From positions 1-64,000 of the forward strand of contig JARHVB010000008.1 in assembly GCA_029222685.1 (NCBI GenBank): 64,000 nt of DNA, given 5' to 3'. This document shows positions 1-8,095 of the stretch, piece after piece (the stretch's first letter is position 1; every line of letters begins with the position of its first letter). A program made the translations under genes and the position numbers. Source of the DNA: Terripilifer ovatus. Lineage in GTDB: Bacteria > Pseudomonadota > Alphaproteobacteria > Rhizobiales > Beijerinckiaceae. Below the pieces are notes generated by a model. The model made no database searches. It had not been told where the DNA came from and saw only the letters and a list, made by a program, of their open reading frames with translations.

Positions 1-185
1 AACGTCTCGGGCGGGATCGAAGGCCTGCCGGTGGACGAATAAAGCTCTTCAAACCGCTGGTTCAGCTTCGCCAGTGCCGCATCCGCCAGCCTGCGGATCG
101 CCCTAAGCGGATGATCGGCCGGAATCCGCTTCTCAAGCGGAACATAGCTGAAAAGACTATCTCCGCCACCGCTGCTTCCCCGCAT
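1..185 (-). CDS. IS5/IS1182-type transposase, N-terminal part only
   Basis: Reading the minus strand from an ATG at 185 gives about 61 codons without a stop to the window edge. The peptide begins MRGSSGGGDSLFSY, followed by VPLEKRIPADHPLR and ending near GRPSIPPET. This matches the conserved N-terminus of IS1182/IS5-group DDE transposases, which usually read 'SLFSYV.LE.R.P..HPLR.IR...N.AL..L...F..LY...GRPSIPPE'. The catalytic DDE domain would lie to the left of the window, so functionality is unknown. Recognition rests on memory of the family; the frame being open to the edge is directly visible. Confidence 0.7.
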   Translation of the reverse strand, partial: MRGSSGGGDSLFSYVPLEKRIPADHPLRAIRRLADAALAKLNQRFEELYSSTGRPSIPPET

Positions 186-262
186 CGCAAATCACTCCGC
201 ATATCTTGCAAAGTGAATCACGAAAAACAACGAAAGGGGAGAGTTTTTCAGCAGCCTGCTAG
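1..262 (-). mobile_element. End of an IS5/IS1182-like insertion sequence, cut by the window edge
   Basis: The stretch contains the N-terminus of a transposase on the minus strand and, upstream of it, a terminal sequence of the type GAGTTTTTCAGCAGCCTG (about 240-258), which resembles the ends of this IS group as I remember them. The element meets an interspersed repeat at a CTAG tetranucleotide (259-262), which could be the target site. The other end lies outside the window, so target duplication and intactness cannot be judged. Confidence 0.6.
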
Positions 263-362
263 AGCGTTTTCGAGCGAAGTGGACGCCGGTTCGCGTGAAG
301 AAAACGCGTCAAAACAAAAACTAGAGCTTCGGTTCTGATTCTATCAGAACCGAAAATGCTCT
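259..362. repeat. Interspersed palindromic repeat, two modules
   Basis: Module 1 (about 263-308) is bounded by the inverted repeat GCGTTTTC/GAAAACGC around GAGCGAAGTGG and GGTTCGCGTGAAG. Module 2 (330-352) is a perfect hairpin, CGGTTCTGAT / ATCAGAACCG with loop TCT. A diverged copy with the same two-module layout lies at about 23588-23690. Such elements are common in Rhizobiales genomes. Confidence 0.65.
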
Positions 363-390
363 GGCGGATTGCCCGGACGGAGCGGCCGGG

Positions 391-427
391 CAAAAAAATG
401 TCCCCCGCACGTTGCCGGGCGGGGGAC
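391..427 (-). terminator. Rho-independent terminator downstream of the H1-like gene
   Basis: A perfect 9-bp stem, GTCCCCCGC (400-408) with GCGGGGGAC (419-427), is followed on the minus strand by a run of seven U (A-run at 392-398). It lies about 160 bp downstream of the H1-like stop codon, in the right orientation to terminate that transcript. Confidence 0.8.
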
Positions 428-590
428 GAGGTTGGTGCAAGACCTGAACGAAACGATCTAATGTTGGGTCCCTGGACCGGCTCTTGGGCCGGGCGTCGCG
501 ACCGCCCAAAACATTTCGCTAATGTCTCAAAGGCGCTGAAGAGGTCCAGCGCTCGTAGGGGACCGGCAAGCCGTTACCCTGCAAGCGTCC

Positions 591-716
591 TTACTTCTTC
601 TTGGCGACCTTCTTCTTGGCTACTTTCTTCTTGGCGACCTTCTTCTTCGCGGTCGACTTCTTCACAGACTTCTTCGCGGCCTTCTTGGCCGGTTTACGCT
701 TAGCTGCCTTAGCCAT
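591..716 (-). CDS. Small histone H1-like, Lys/Ala-repeat protein (41 aa)
   Basis: The 41-residue product starts MAKAAKRKPAKKAAKK and ends with four KKKVA-type repeats. About half of the residues are lysine, with almost no acidic residue, as in bacterial H1-like (KAAK-repeat) DNA-binding peptides. An SD-like GAGGGGACC lies just upstream of the ATG, and a strong terminator lies downstream, which supports a real monocistronic gene despite its size. The likely role is nucleoid binding or DNA charge neutralisation, inferred from composition only. Its composition resembles the basic C-terminal tail of topA in this window. Confidence 0.75.
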   Translation of the reverse strand: MAKAAKRKPAKKAAKKSVKKSTAKKKVAKKKVAKKKVAKKK

Positions 717-1286
717 CTGAGGTCCCCTCTAAGTTGACGGCCGACGAGCCTATTCGTCGGCATCAGGCAAGACATAAAGTAACGAGGTTAACTAGTTGTG
801 CAAGTGACCCTCTTGCACATTGCGGGTTTTGAGCATCGTCGGAAGCACTCAACACGCCGATGGACAGCAGACTCGCGGCTCTGGATTCTTGCGTGCGAAT
901 GTCTCGAGCCAACGTCGATGAACTGATATCCGACACGACGTCCGCATCTGCTTTGCGATGTTGAAGCCGACCATGCGGACAAGGGTCTCAACAAGTGCGA
1001 ACGATCGCGACAAGTCATGCGATTCGATTCGGGTCCGAATAAAACTCATTGATTCTTATGTAAAACCGGAAAGAGCGATCGGCATCGGCAGCTCGCTCTC
1101 ATCACACGGCGCAAGAAGCTTGTCGAAGCTACGACCAGCATTTGCAAGAGCGCCCAACGCTAGTCGGAGATCGTCGGCGACGGGTCGACTAAAGATGTTG
1201 CCGATCACTTGCGTCGACCGCCATGATGCACGAACGCAACACGAGTTGGCAATTTCAAACGCGCTAAAAATATTTTTGGAAAAGCG
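717..1286. other. Gene-free stretch upstream of the H1-like gene
   Basis: No convincing coding region was found in either strand over about 570 bases; the short open frames lack ribosome sites and family resemblance. It contains a perfect 8-bp hairpin, TGTGCAAG (797-804) and CTTGCACA (812-819), located upstream of the H1-like gene. The right part (about 1240-1295) is A-rich. It presumably carries the H1-like promoter. Confidence 0.5.
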
Positions 1287-1322
1287 AAAAAAAAATCGCT
1301 CTTCGAAGCTGACTCGAAGAGC
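1287..1322 (-). terminator. Rho-independent terminator of the gatCAB operon
   Basis: A 9-bp stem, GCTCTTCGA (1298-1306) with TCGAAGAGC (1314-1322), is followed on the minus strand by a run of nine U (1287-1295). It lies about 45 bp beyond the gatB stop, as expected for the operon end. Confidence 0.85.
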
Positions 1323-1365
1323 AAATCGCGCAAACGGGTCCGAATCGGGTCTCCGATTCGAGACG

Positions 1366-2847
1366 TCAGAGACCCAGTTTGCGCTTCAGGATTTCGTTCA
1401 CCGTCTGCGGATTGGCCTTGCCGCCGCTCTGCTTCATCGCCTGTCCGACGAACCAGCCGAGCATGGTCGGCTTCGCCTGAGCTTGCGCGACCTTGTCGGG
1501 ATTGGCAGCAACGATAGCGTCGATCACCGCCTCGATGGCACCGGTGTCGGTCACTTGTTTCATGCCGCGCGCCTCGACGATGGCATGCGGATCGCCGCCA
1601 TCCTTCCAGACGATCTCGAACAGATCCTTGGCGATCTTTCCCGAGATGGTCGAGGCGTCGATGAGATCGAGGATAGCGCCCAGTTGTTCGGCTGACACCG
1701 GCGAGGCGGTGATGTCGATGCCTTCCTTGTTCAGGCGGCCGAACAGTTCGTTGATCACCCAGTTGGCTGCCGCCTTGGCATCGCGCCCGCGTGCCACCGC
1801 CTCGAAATAGTCGGCTGACTCGCGCTCGCTGGCCAGGACGTTGGCATCATAAGCCTGCAAACCATAGGCGCTCATGAAGCGCGCGACCTTCGCATCCGGC
1901 AGTTCCGGCAGGCCCGCCGCCAGTGCATCGACGAAGGCCTGATCGAACTCGAGCGGCAGCAGATCCGGGTCCGGGAAGTAGCGATAGTCGTGCGCTTCTT
2001 CCTTCGAGCGCATCGAACGCGTTTCGCCGCGCGCCGGATCGAACAGCCGCGTCTCCTGGTCGATCTTGCCGCCGTCTTCGATAATGGCGATCTGCCGCCG
2101 CGCTTCCGCGTCGACCGCCTGGCCGATGAACCGGATCGAGTTGACGTTCTTGATCTCGCAGCGCGTCCCAAGCGGTTCGCCCGGCCGGCGCACCGAGACG
2201 TTGACGTCGGCGCGCAGGTTGCCCTTCTCCATATCGCCGTCGCATGTGCCTAGATAGCGCAGGATGGTGCGGACTTTGGAGACATAGGCGCGCGCTTCAT
2301 CGGCGGAGCGGATGTCCGGTTTTGAGACAATCTCCATCAGCGCAACGCCGGCGCGGTTGAGATCGACGAGGCTCATGTTGGGCGACTGATCGTGCACCGA
2401 CTTGCCCGCGTCCTGTTCCAGATGAAGCCGCTCGATCCCGATGCGCACCTGCTCGGTGGGCGAGACGTCGACGAGGACTTCGCCCTCGCCGACGATCGGG
2501 CTCTTGTACTGGCTGATCTGATAGCCTTGCGGCAGATCGGGATAGAAGTAGTTCTTGCGGTCGAACACCGAGCGCCGGTTGATCCGGGCCTTGAGACCAA
2601 GCCCCGAGCGTACCGCCTGCTTGACGCATTCCTCGTTGATGACCGGCAGCATGCCCGGCATGGCCGCATCGACGAGCGAGACATGCTCGTTCTCGCTGGC
2701 GCCGAACTGCGTCGAAGCGCCGGAGAAAAGCTTGGCTTCCGAATTCACCTGCGCATGGATTTCCATGCCGACGACGATTTCCCAATCGCCTGTCGCGCCC
2801 TTGATGAGCTTGGACTGCCTGGTCTGGGCCGCTGCCGGTGCGTTCAT
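1366..2847 (-). CDS. gatB: Aspartyl/glutamyl-tRNA amidotransferase subunit B
   Basis: This is the kinase/tRNA-binding subunit of GatCAB, which converts Glu-tRNA(Gln) and Asp-tRNA(Asn) to the correct amidated tRNAs. The 493-residue product has the GatB entry motif [10 protein letters not shown] near residue 27, the [13 protein letters not shown] segment, the [13 protein letters not shown] and RCEIKNVNS motifs, and a C-terminal YqeY-like helical domain ending [13 protein letters not shown]. The start at 2847 ([11 protein letters not shown]) is chosen because upstream codons have no family resemblance and AGGACAT precedes it. It is the last gene of gatC-gatA-gatB, 85 bp after gatA, and is followed by a terminator. 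Confidence 0.96.
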   Translation of the reverse strand: MNAPAAAQTRQSKLIKGATGDWEIVVGMEIHAQVNSEAKLFSGASTQFGASENEHVSLVDAAMPGMLPVINEECVKQAVRSGLGLKARINRRSVFDRKNYFYPDLPQGYQISQYKSPIVGEGEVLVDVSPTEQVRIGIERLHLEQDAGKSVHDQSPNMSLVDLNRAGVALMEIVSKPDIRSADEARAYVSKVRTILRYLGTCDGDMEKGNLRADVNVSVRRPGEPLGTRCEIKNVNSIRFIGQAVDAEARRQIAIIEDGGKIDQETRLFDPARGETRSMRSKEEAHDYRYFPDPDLLPLEFDQAFVDALAAGLPELPDAKVARFMSAYGLQAYDANVLASERESADYFEAVARGRDAKAAANWVINELFGRLNKEGIDITASPVSAEQLGAILDLIDASTISGKIAKDLFEIVWKDGGDPHAIVEARGMKQVTDTGAIEAVIDAIVAANPDKVAQAQAKPTMLGWFVGQAMKQSGGKANPQTVNEILKRKLGL

Positions 2848-2932
2848 CGCTCTATGTCCTGCTATCCTTGGCTTTGTCTCTGGCTTGAAACCATGCGCTT
2901 GCATTGTGACGTGATCGGGGAAGCCGGCGCGC

Positions 2933-4453
2933 TCACGCCCACCATGGCTCGGGCAGTTTGATCCGACCGGCGGCCTGCTCGATGACCTCGCCAAGGGAGA
3001 ACAAGGTCTCCTCTTCGAACGGCTTGCCGATCAGTTGCAGCGCCAGCGGCAGGCCCTTCGGCGACAGACCGCCGGGCACCGCGATGCCCGGCAGTCCTGC
3101 CATGTTGACGGTCACGGTGAAGACGTCGTTGAGATACATCTCGATCGGGTCGGCGGAGGTCTTCTCGCCGATGCCGAAGGCCGCCGACGGCGTCGCCGGC
3201 GTCAGGATTGCGTCGATCCCGTCGGCGAACACCGTTTCAAAGTCGCGCTTGATCAGGGTCCGGATCTGCTGCGCCCGCACGTAATAGGCATCGTAATAGC
3301 CGGCGGACAGGACATAGGTTCCGATCATCACGCGCCGGCGCACTTCCTTGCCGAAGCCCGCGGCTCGCGTGTTCTCGTACATGCTGGCGATGTCCTTGCC
3401 GGGCACGCGCAGGCCGTAGCGCACGCCGTCGTAGCGCGCCAGGTTGGACGAGGCCTCGGCCGGCGCCACGATGTAATAGGCCGGCAGGGCATAGCGCGTA
3501 TGCGGCAGGCTGATCTCGACGATCTCGGCGCCGGCATCCCTCAGCCAGGCGATGCCCTTCGTCCACAGTTCTTCGATCTCGGCCGGCATGCCGTCGATCC
3601 GGTACTCCTTGGGAATGCCGATCCGCTTGCCGCGCACGGAGGCGCCGATCGCGGCCTCGTAATCGGGCACCGCCACATCGACGCTTGTCGTGTCCTTGGG
3701 ATCGTAGCCTGCCATCGAGCGCATCAGGATGGCGCAGTCGCGCACGCTGCGTGCGATCGGGCCGGCTTGATCGAGCGACGAGGCGAAGGCCACCATGCCC
3801 CAGCGCGAGCAGCGGCCATAGGTCGGCTTGATGCCCACCGTGCCGGTGAAGGCCGCGGGCTGGCGGATCGATCCGCCGGTGTCCGACGCCGTGGCGCCAA
3901 GACAGAGACGCGCGGCAACGGCGGACGCCGAACCGCCCGACGATCCACCGGGCACGAGCAGGCCCTGCTTGTCGCCGGCAAGCGCGGAGCGGCCCTTCTC
4001 GCGCGTCCACTCCGGCGGCAGCCAGGGCGAGGCGACCGGACCGTAGAACGACGTCTCGTTCGACGAGCCCATGGCGAACTCGTCCATGTTGAGCTTGCCG
4101 AGCATGACCGCCCCGTCGCGCCACAGTTGCGACGTCACGGTCGATTCATAGCGCGGCTTGAACCCGTCGAGGATATGGCTCGCCGCCTGCGTATGGACGC
4201 CCTCGGTCGCGTAGAGATCCTTGATGCCGAGCGGAATGCCTTCCAGCGGACCGGCGGTTCCATTCGCCAACCGCCCGTCGGCAGCCTTGGCCATGGCGAG
4301 CGCCTTGTCCGGCGTCTCCGCCACGAAGGCGTTCAGCGCGCGCGCCTTCTCGACGGCCTCGACATGGGCCTCGGTCAATTCGGTGGCGGAGATGTCTTTT
4401 GCGAGAAGCAGATCCCGCGCGTGCGCCAGAGTCAGATCGGTCAGCGAGGTCAT
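2933..4453 (-). CDS. gatA: Aspartyl/glutamyl-tRNA amidotransferase subunit A
   Basis: This is the glutaminase/amidase subunit of GatCAB. The 506-residue protein carries the amidase-signature Ser-cisSer-Lys triad: Lys78 in PLGIKDLY, Ser171 in GGSSGGSA and Ser195 in DTGGSIR. Length and the C-terminal [18 protein letters not shown] block are typical of GatA. Its ATG overlaps the stop of gatC by 4 nt, so the two are translationally coupled. The assignment as GatA rather than another amidase is secured by the flanking gatC and gatB. Confidence 0.97.
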   Translation of the reverse strand: MTSLTDLTLAHARDLLLAKDISATELTEAHVEAVEKARALNAFVAETPDKALAMAKAADGRLANGTAGPLEGIPLGIKDLYATEGVHTQAASHILDGFKPRYESTVTSQLWRDGAVMLGKLNMDEFAMGSSNETSFYGPVASPWLPPEWTREKGRSALAGDKQGLLVPGGSSGGSASAVAARLCLGATASDTGGSIRQPAAFTGTVGIKPTYGRCSRWGMVAFASSLDQAGPIARSVRDCAILMRSMAGYDPKDTTSVDVAVPDYEAAIGASVRGKRIGIPKEYRIDGMPAEIEELWTKGIAWLRDAGAEIVEISLPHTRYALPAYYIVAPAEASSNLARYDGVRYGLRVPGKDIASMYENTRAAGFGKEVRRRVMIGTYVLSAGYYDAYYVRAQQIRTLIKRDFETVFADGIDAILTPATPSAAFGIGEKTSADPIEMYLNDVFTVTVNMAGLPGIAVPGGLSPKGLPLALQLIGKPFEEETLFSLGEVIEQAAGRIKLPEPWWA

Positions 4454-4737
4454 TCGACGACCTTCGGCACGACAAAGAAATGCTCCTCGCGCACGGGCGC
4501 GTTGGCGACGATGGCGTCGGCGCCCGCCTGATCGGTCACCACATCGGCCCGCATATGCATTTTCATCGGAATGACGGACGTCATCGGCTCGATGCCGGCA
4601 ACATCGACCTGGTCGAGCTCAGCGACGAAGGACAAAAGCGCATTGAGTTCGCCCGCGAGATGGGGAACCTCGTCGTCCGTGACGGCGATGCGCGCCAGAT
4701 GCGCGATACGCCGAACGGTCGCGTGATCGACCGACAT
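4450..4737 (-). CDS. gatC: Aspartyl/glutamyl-tRNA amidotransferase subunit C
   Basis: The 95-residue product is the small stabilising subunit that wraps the GatA-GatB interface. It starts [20 protein letters not shown], the usual GatC N-terminus, contains [16 protein letters not shown], and ends with the [12 protein letters not shown] block that inserts into GatA. It is the first gene of the gatCAB operon and overlaps gatA by 4 nt. In many Rhizobiales, as I recall, gatC sits next to ruvX; here two unrelated genes intervene. Confidence 0.95.
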   Translation of the reverse strand: MSVDHATVRRIAHLARIAVTDDEVPHLAGELNALLSFVAELDQVDVAGIEPMTSVIPMKMHMRADVVTDQAGADAIVANAPVREEHFFVVPKVVE

Positions 4738-4797
4738 GAAATCCTCTTGAAGCCCATTTGGGTTGAAACAGGCGGCCTATAGCATCCGCCCGGCCAA

Positions 4798-4815
4798 GCG
4801 CGCAAATTTGCGCGC
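4798..4815. repeat. Perfect 18-nt palindrome upstream of gatC
   Basis: The sequence GCGCGCAAATTTGCGCGC reads the same on both strands. A second overlapping palindrome, TTTGCGCGCAAA, spans 4807-4818. It lies 60 bp upstream of the gatC start and 53 bp downstream of the esterase stop, so it could be an operator or a read-through barrier. Confidence 0.6.
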
Positions 4816-4868
4816 AAATCTGGCGCGAATTCCGCCTGTTTCCCCGGAAATCGAGGCGGTTTTACGTC

Positions 4869-5747
4869 TCAAACACCCGCCAGCAGCCTGATCGCCGTCA
4901 GGACGGGGTCGTTATCGTCAAGCCCCATCCCCATCACGCTCGTATAGTGATTGTGGCCCGCATGGACGATGAATTTCGGCATCTCGCCATTGCGCTTGAA
5001 CAGCGCGGTGGCGAGCAGCAGCGCCTGTTCCTGGTATTTCCGCTGCTCGAACTCGCCGACCGTGACCACCACCGGAACCCCCGACGCCACGACGCCATCG
5101 AGCGACGAAAATCGCTCCGCACCCTCGCCGAAATAAGGAACGATGGTCTCGTGCCCCCCCATTGCCGCGAAATCGTAATAGCCCGAGCTGACGATCAGGC
5201 CGGCAATGCCGGGCCCCTCGCGCGTATGGACCGACGGGCTCGCCACATAGCTGGCGATCAATGCTGCCCCAGCCGAACTGCCGTAGAGCAGGATGCGTGC
5301 GCCGTCGCCGCCGTAGTCGCCGATATGCGCCTTCACCCAGGCGATCGCCGCCGCCACATCCTCGATGCCGGCGGGATGAGGGTGCTGCGGCAGGCGCCGA
5401 TAGGTGATGTTGACCCCGACCATGCCGTTGCGCACGGCCCACACACCGATGTTCTCGAAGAACGGCAGCCCCGGTGTCTTCTTGTCGCCGCGCAGAAAGC
5501 CGCCGCCGTGAACGAACATCAGCACGGGGCGCCCCGATGCTGCTTGCGATGGCGCATAAATGTCGAGGCGGTGGCGTTGGTCCGGGCCATAGGTCACGTC
5601 ACGGGAAATCCGCACGCCCTCATACGGTTCCTGCCCGTGTAGCCGCGCCAGCAGCTTCTGCGAACCCTGCAGAACCTCCTGCCCCGTGCTGCGCCCGAGC
5701 GCTTCGATCAGCGCGCGCGCCGGCAAACGGCTGACAGCATTCGGCAT
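4869..5747 (-). CDS. Alpha/beta hydrolase (HSL/carboxylesterase type)
   Basis: The 292-residue protein has the oxyanion-hole HGGG at residues 80-83, the nucleophile elbow GSSAG with Ser158, and a C-terminal HAGHNHYTS segment that supplies the catalytic histidine. This layout is that of the hormone-sensitive-lipase/BD-FAE-like esterases that hydrolyse small acyl esters in the cytoplasm. No signal peptide is evident. The next gene upstream on the same strand is the LLM oxidoreductase, 52 bp away, so the two may be co-transcribed. The substrate is unknown. Confidence 0.88.
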   Translation of the reverse strand: MPNAVSRLPARALIEALGRSTGQEVLQGSQKLLARLHGQEPYEGVRISRDVTYGPDQRHRLDIYAPSQAASGRPVLMFVHGGGFLRGDKKTPGLPFFENIGVWAVRNGMVGVNITYRRLPQHPHPAGIEDVAAAIAWVKAHIGDYGGDGARILLYGSSAGAALIASYVASPSVHTREGPGIAGLIVSSGYYDFAAMGGHETIVPYFGEGAERFSSLDGVVASGVPVVVTVGEFEQRKYQEQALLLATALFKRNGEMPKFIVHAGHNHYTSVMGMGLDDNDPVLTAIRLLAGV

Positions 5748-5758
5748 GTCGTTACTCC

Positions 5759-5806
5759 GGCAAGACGCTATTTCGGCAAGACGCTATTTCAGCAAGACGC
5801 TATTCC
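5759..5806. repeat. Three tandem copies of a 16-nt unit
   Basis: GGCAAGACGCTATTTC occurs perfectly at 5759-5774 and 5775-5790, followed by a third copy with two changes at 5791-5806. The third copy overlaps the stop codon of the LLM oxidoreductase (5800-5802), and each copy carries the same CTA, so each could supply the stop. This looks like a slippage expansion in the LLM-esterase spacer. Confidence 0.85.
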
Positions 5807-6852
5807 GCAGCGGCAGAGGCCGGCCGATCCTTATCCGGATCGAGATGCCGGAGCCTTGGTGCGACCTGTTCCATGAACCGGGTCATCGACTGGATGCGCT
5901 TTTCGCGGGTGGCGTAGTCGCGGCCGGCGTGGAACAGCAAGGTGCCGAAGCCGCCGCTCGCCTCGTAGAACTCCTCGATGCGCTTCTGCACGCTCAGTGG
6001 GGAGCCTACGAAAATGTTCCCTGTGTCGACCAGATAGTCGAAGGTGATGTCGTTGAGGGTTCCGCCCGGCGGGATGCGCTCGGCCTGGTGATGCGGCGTA
6101 TTGGCGATCTCCCAGGCAATGGTTTTCTCATAGGACTCGCGCATGTCGTCGCGCGCCTGCTTGTCGGTTTCGGCCACATAAACGACGCGGGTGCAGTGAA
6201 GCATCTTGCGCGAGGGCGTGTGGCCGAACTGCTTCTGTGTCTCAACCAGCGTATCGCCGAACAGGCGCAGCCGTGACACCGGGATAAAATCGCCTGTCAG
6301 CACAATCAGGTTGAGGCGTCCGGCAAGCTGCACCGATCCCAGCGTATTGATGCAGGCGATGCCGACCGGCGGGTGCGGCTGCTGCACCGGCGGGCATTGC
6401 AGGATCATCTGCTTGCCGGTCCAGTACGGCCCGTCAAAATCGACGGGCTCCTTCGAATTCCACAATTTCAGGATCAGCTCGATCGAGGTCTCGACCATCG
6501 CGCGCGTGTCTTTGGGGTCGCGGCCGCGCCATTCCATCTGGCGGCCATGGAAGCCATGGCCGATGCCCAGCATGTAGCGGCCGTTCGTCAATTGATCGGT
6601 GGCGTTCGCCTCCAGCGCGATCTGGATCGGATGATAATAGCCGAGCGGCCGGACGCCCGAACCCATGCGGATATTCTTCGTCTGCGCAGCCGCCTTGGCG
6701 ATGATGAGTTCGGCCGGCGTCTGGTGTTCGCTCAGCCAGGCTTCCGAGAACCCCAGTTTGTCGGCAGCGACGATTTCAAAAATGTCTTCGTCCCAGGCTT
6801 CGCCGAGCGTGCGATCGGGACGGCGATCGTTTGAGAACAGGCCGAATTCCAT
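5800..6852 (-). CDS. LLM class flavin-dependent oxidoreductase
   Basis: The 350-residue protein begins MEFGLFSNDRRPD and continues with FSEAWLSEHQ, the typical N-terminal strand and helix of bacterial-luciferase-like (F420/FMN) monooxygenases. It also has RMGSGVRPLGYYHPIQIA and the GRYMLGIGHGFHG cofactor-binding loop. Such enzymes use FMNH2 or F420 to oxygenate small organic compounds; the substrate cannot be read here. GGGAGG precedes the ATG. It sits upstream of the esterase in the same orientation, and Rieske oxygenases occur elsewhere in the window, but a shared pathway is not shown. Confidence 0.92.
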   Translation of the reverse strand: MEFGLFSNDRRPDRTLGEAWDEDIFEIVAADKLGFSEAWLSEHQTPAELIIAKAAAQTKNIRMGSGVRPLGYYHPIQIALEANATDQLTNGRYMLGIGHGFHGRQMEWRGRDPKDTRAMVETSIELILKLWNSKEPVDFDGPYWTGKQMILQCPPVQQPHPPVGIACINTLGSVQLAGRLNLIVLTGDFIPVSRLRLFGDTLVETQKQFGHTPSRKMLHCTRVVYVAETDKQARDDMRESYEKTIAWEIANTPHHQAERIPPGGTLNDITFDYLVDTGNIFVGSPLSVQKRIEEFYEASGGFGTLLFHAGRDYATREKRIQSMTRFMEQVAPRLRHLDPDKDRPASAAAE

Positions 6853-7007
6853 GGTGTCGCCTCCCGGCGGAATGTCAGCGGCCCGTTCGGCGCCGCCATA
6901 CGTTTTTTTCCGCGCGAGTGTGATTCCGTTTTGCAGCCGGGGTCAAGGTTCCGCCCGCAGTTTCTGTACCGCATGACAGGCCAGTCCAGGCGTGCTAACG
7001 CGCTCGC

Positions 7008-7496
7008 ATGGCTGTTGAAATCCTCACTGCAGAAACGCTGTTACCCCGCCTGCCGCCGCGTGCCCGGCTGATGGGGATTGATCTCGGCACCAAGACCATC
7101 GGCCTTGCCATTTCCGATGTGGAACGCCGCATCGCCTCTCCGCTCGAGACGATCCAGCGCACCAAATTCGGCAAGGACGCGGCGCAAATGCTGGCGCTGG
7201 CCAAGACCTATGAGATCGCCGCCTTCGTCATCGGCCTGCCGCTGAATATGGATGGCAGCGAAGGCCCGCGCGCGCAGGCGACGCGCGCCTTCGTGCGCAG
7301 CTTCGGCGCACTCGACCCAAGGCCATTCGTTCTGCAGGACGAACGCCTGTCGACGGCGGCGGTGACACGGCAATTGATCGAGCAGAACGCCTCCCGTGCC
7401 CGGCGCGCCGAAGTCGTCGACCGCATGGCGGCAGCCTATATCCTCCAAGGCGTACTCGACCGCCTCGACCGGCTGACGCCGGAGCAGGATGATTGA
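7008..7496 (+). CDS. ruvX: RuvX/YqgF family putative Holliday junction resolvase
   Basis: The 162-residue product has an RNase H-like fold with LMGIDLGTKTIGLAISD (Asp25 as first metal ligand), FVIGLPLNMDGSEG, LQDERLSTAAV and a C-terminal DRMAAAYILQGVLD. These are the diagnostic YqgF motifs. Family members act in 16S rRNA 5'-end maturation and possibly on recombination intermediates. It is transcribed divergently from the LLM gene, and its 3' end faces the Tyr-rich protein gene across a hairpin. Length and motifs indicate an intact protein. Confidence 0.95.
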   Translation: MAVEILTAETLLPRLPPRARLMGIDLGTKTIGLAISDVERRIASPLETIQRTKFGKDAAQMLALAKTYEIAAFVIGLPLNMDGSEGPRAQATRAFVRSFGALDPRPFVLQDERLSTAAVTRQLIEQNASRARRAEVVDRMAAAYILQGVLDRLDRLTPEQDD

Positions 7497-7504
7497 ACGA
7501 TGGT

Positions 7505-7526
7505 CCGCGACGCTATTGCGTCGCGG
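7505..7526. terminator. Bidirectional hairpin between convergent genes
   Basis: A perfect 9-bp stem, CCGCGACGC (7505-7513) and GCGTCGCGG (7518-7526) with loop TATT, lies between the stops of ruvX and the Tyr/Gly-rich gene. There is no clear U-tract, so intrinsic termination is only probable. Confidence 0.45.
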
Positions 7527-7550
7527 GTATCGCTCGTCTTGAAGATCTGC

Positions 7551-7979
7551 CTAGCGAAAACGCCGATAGAACGGCCGCGGCCCGTAATAGCGAGGCGCAT
7601 AATAGCGGGGCCGGTAATAGCCGCCATAGTAGCCGGGCGCATAGCCATAGCCGTAGGCCGGATGCCCGTAGGCCGGATAGCCATAGCCGTAATAATAATC
7701 GTTACGCCGATCGGCAGCGATCGCCGCGCCGATGCCCAGCGCCATGGCGCCGAAGGCCGCGGCAGCCGCCGCATTTCCACGGCGCGGTGCGCGGCGAACC
7801 ACACGACGCTTGGGAATATATCTCGCTTCGACGACGGAACCCGCGGCAGCCGCTTCGCTGCGCGGCGCGACGTCCACCGGCATGGCGGCGCTTTCGGCGA
7901 CCGAGGCCAGGGCAAGGGGAAGGGCAAGAGCAACGCCGGCTGCAGCCGGCAAAACCCGTTTCATGGCAAATGTACGCAT
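7551..7979 (-). CDS. Tyr/Gly-rich secreted protein of unknown function
   Basis: The start at 7979 is supported by AAAGGGG 7 nt upstream. The 142-residue product has a signal peptide (about residues 1-32, ending near LASVAESAA), a basic middle segment with RRVVRRAPRR, a hydrophobic alanine-rich stretch (AAAAAFGAMALGIGAAIAA), and a C-terminus dominated by Tyr, Gly and Pro in repeats such as GYPAYGHPAYGYG. Similar low-complexity surface or periplasmic proteins are common in Rhizobiales, but I recognise no domain. A single transmembrane span followed by an exposed tyrosine-rich tail is an alternative reading. Confidence 0.8.
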   Translation of the reverse strand: MRTFAMKRVLPAAAGVALALPLALASVAESAAMPVDVAPRSEAAAAGSVVEARYIPKRRVVRRAPRRGNAAAAAAFGAMALGIGAAIAADRRNDYYYGYGYPAYGHPAYGYGYAPGYYGGYYRPRYYAPRYYGPRPFYRRFR

Positions 7980-8095
7980 GGCACATACCCCTTTCGGCGG
8001 AGCCTCAAGACGGCCCGCCACCTTTGGAGACGATATAGCGCGTGCGAGCTGAACCGCATGTGAACACACCTGCCTCCTGTCGCTGCCTGCGATCC

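Noticed and set aside
958-1695. Plus-strand open frame spanning the gatB terminator and gatB 3' end
   Set aside because: The second half is antisense to gatB; the first half lacks coding character and contains the A-rich terminator.
5759-5806. Short tandem repeats as a CRISPR-like array
   Set aside because: Units are adjacent with no spacers and only three copies.
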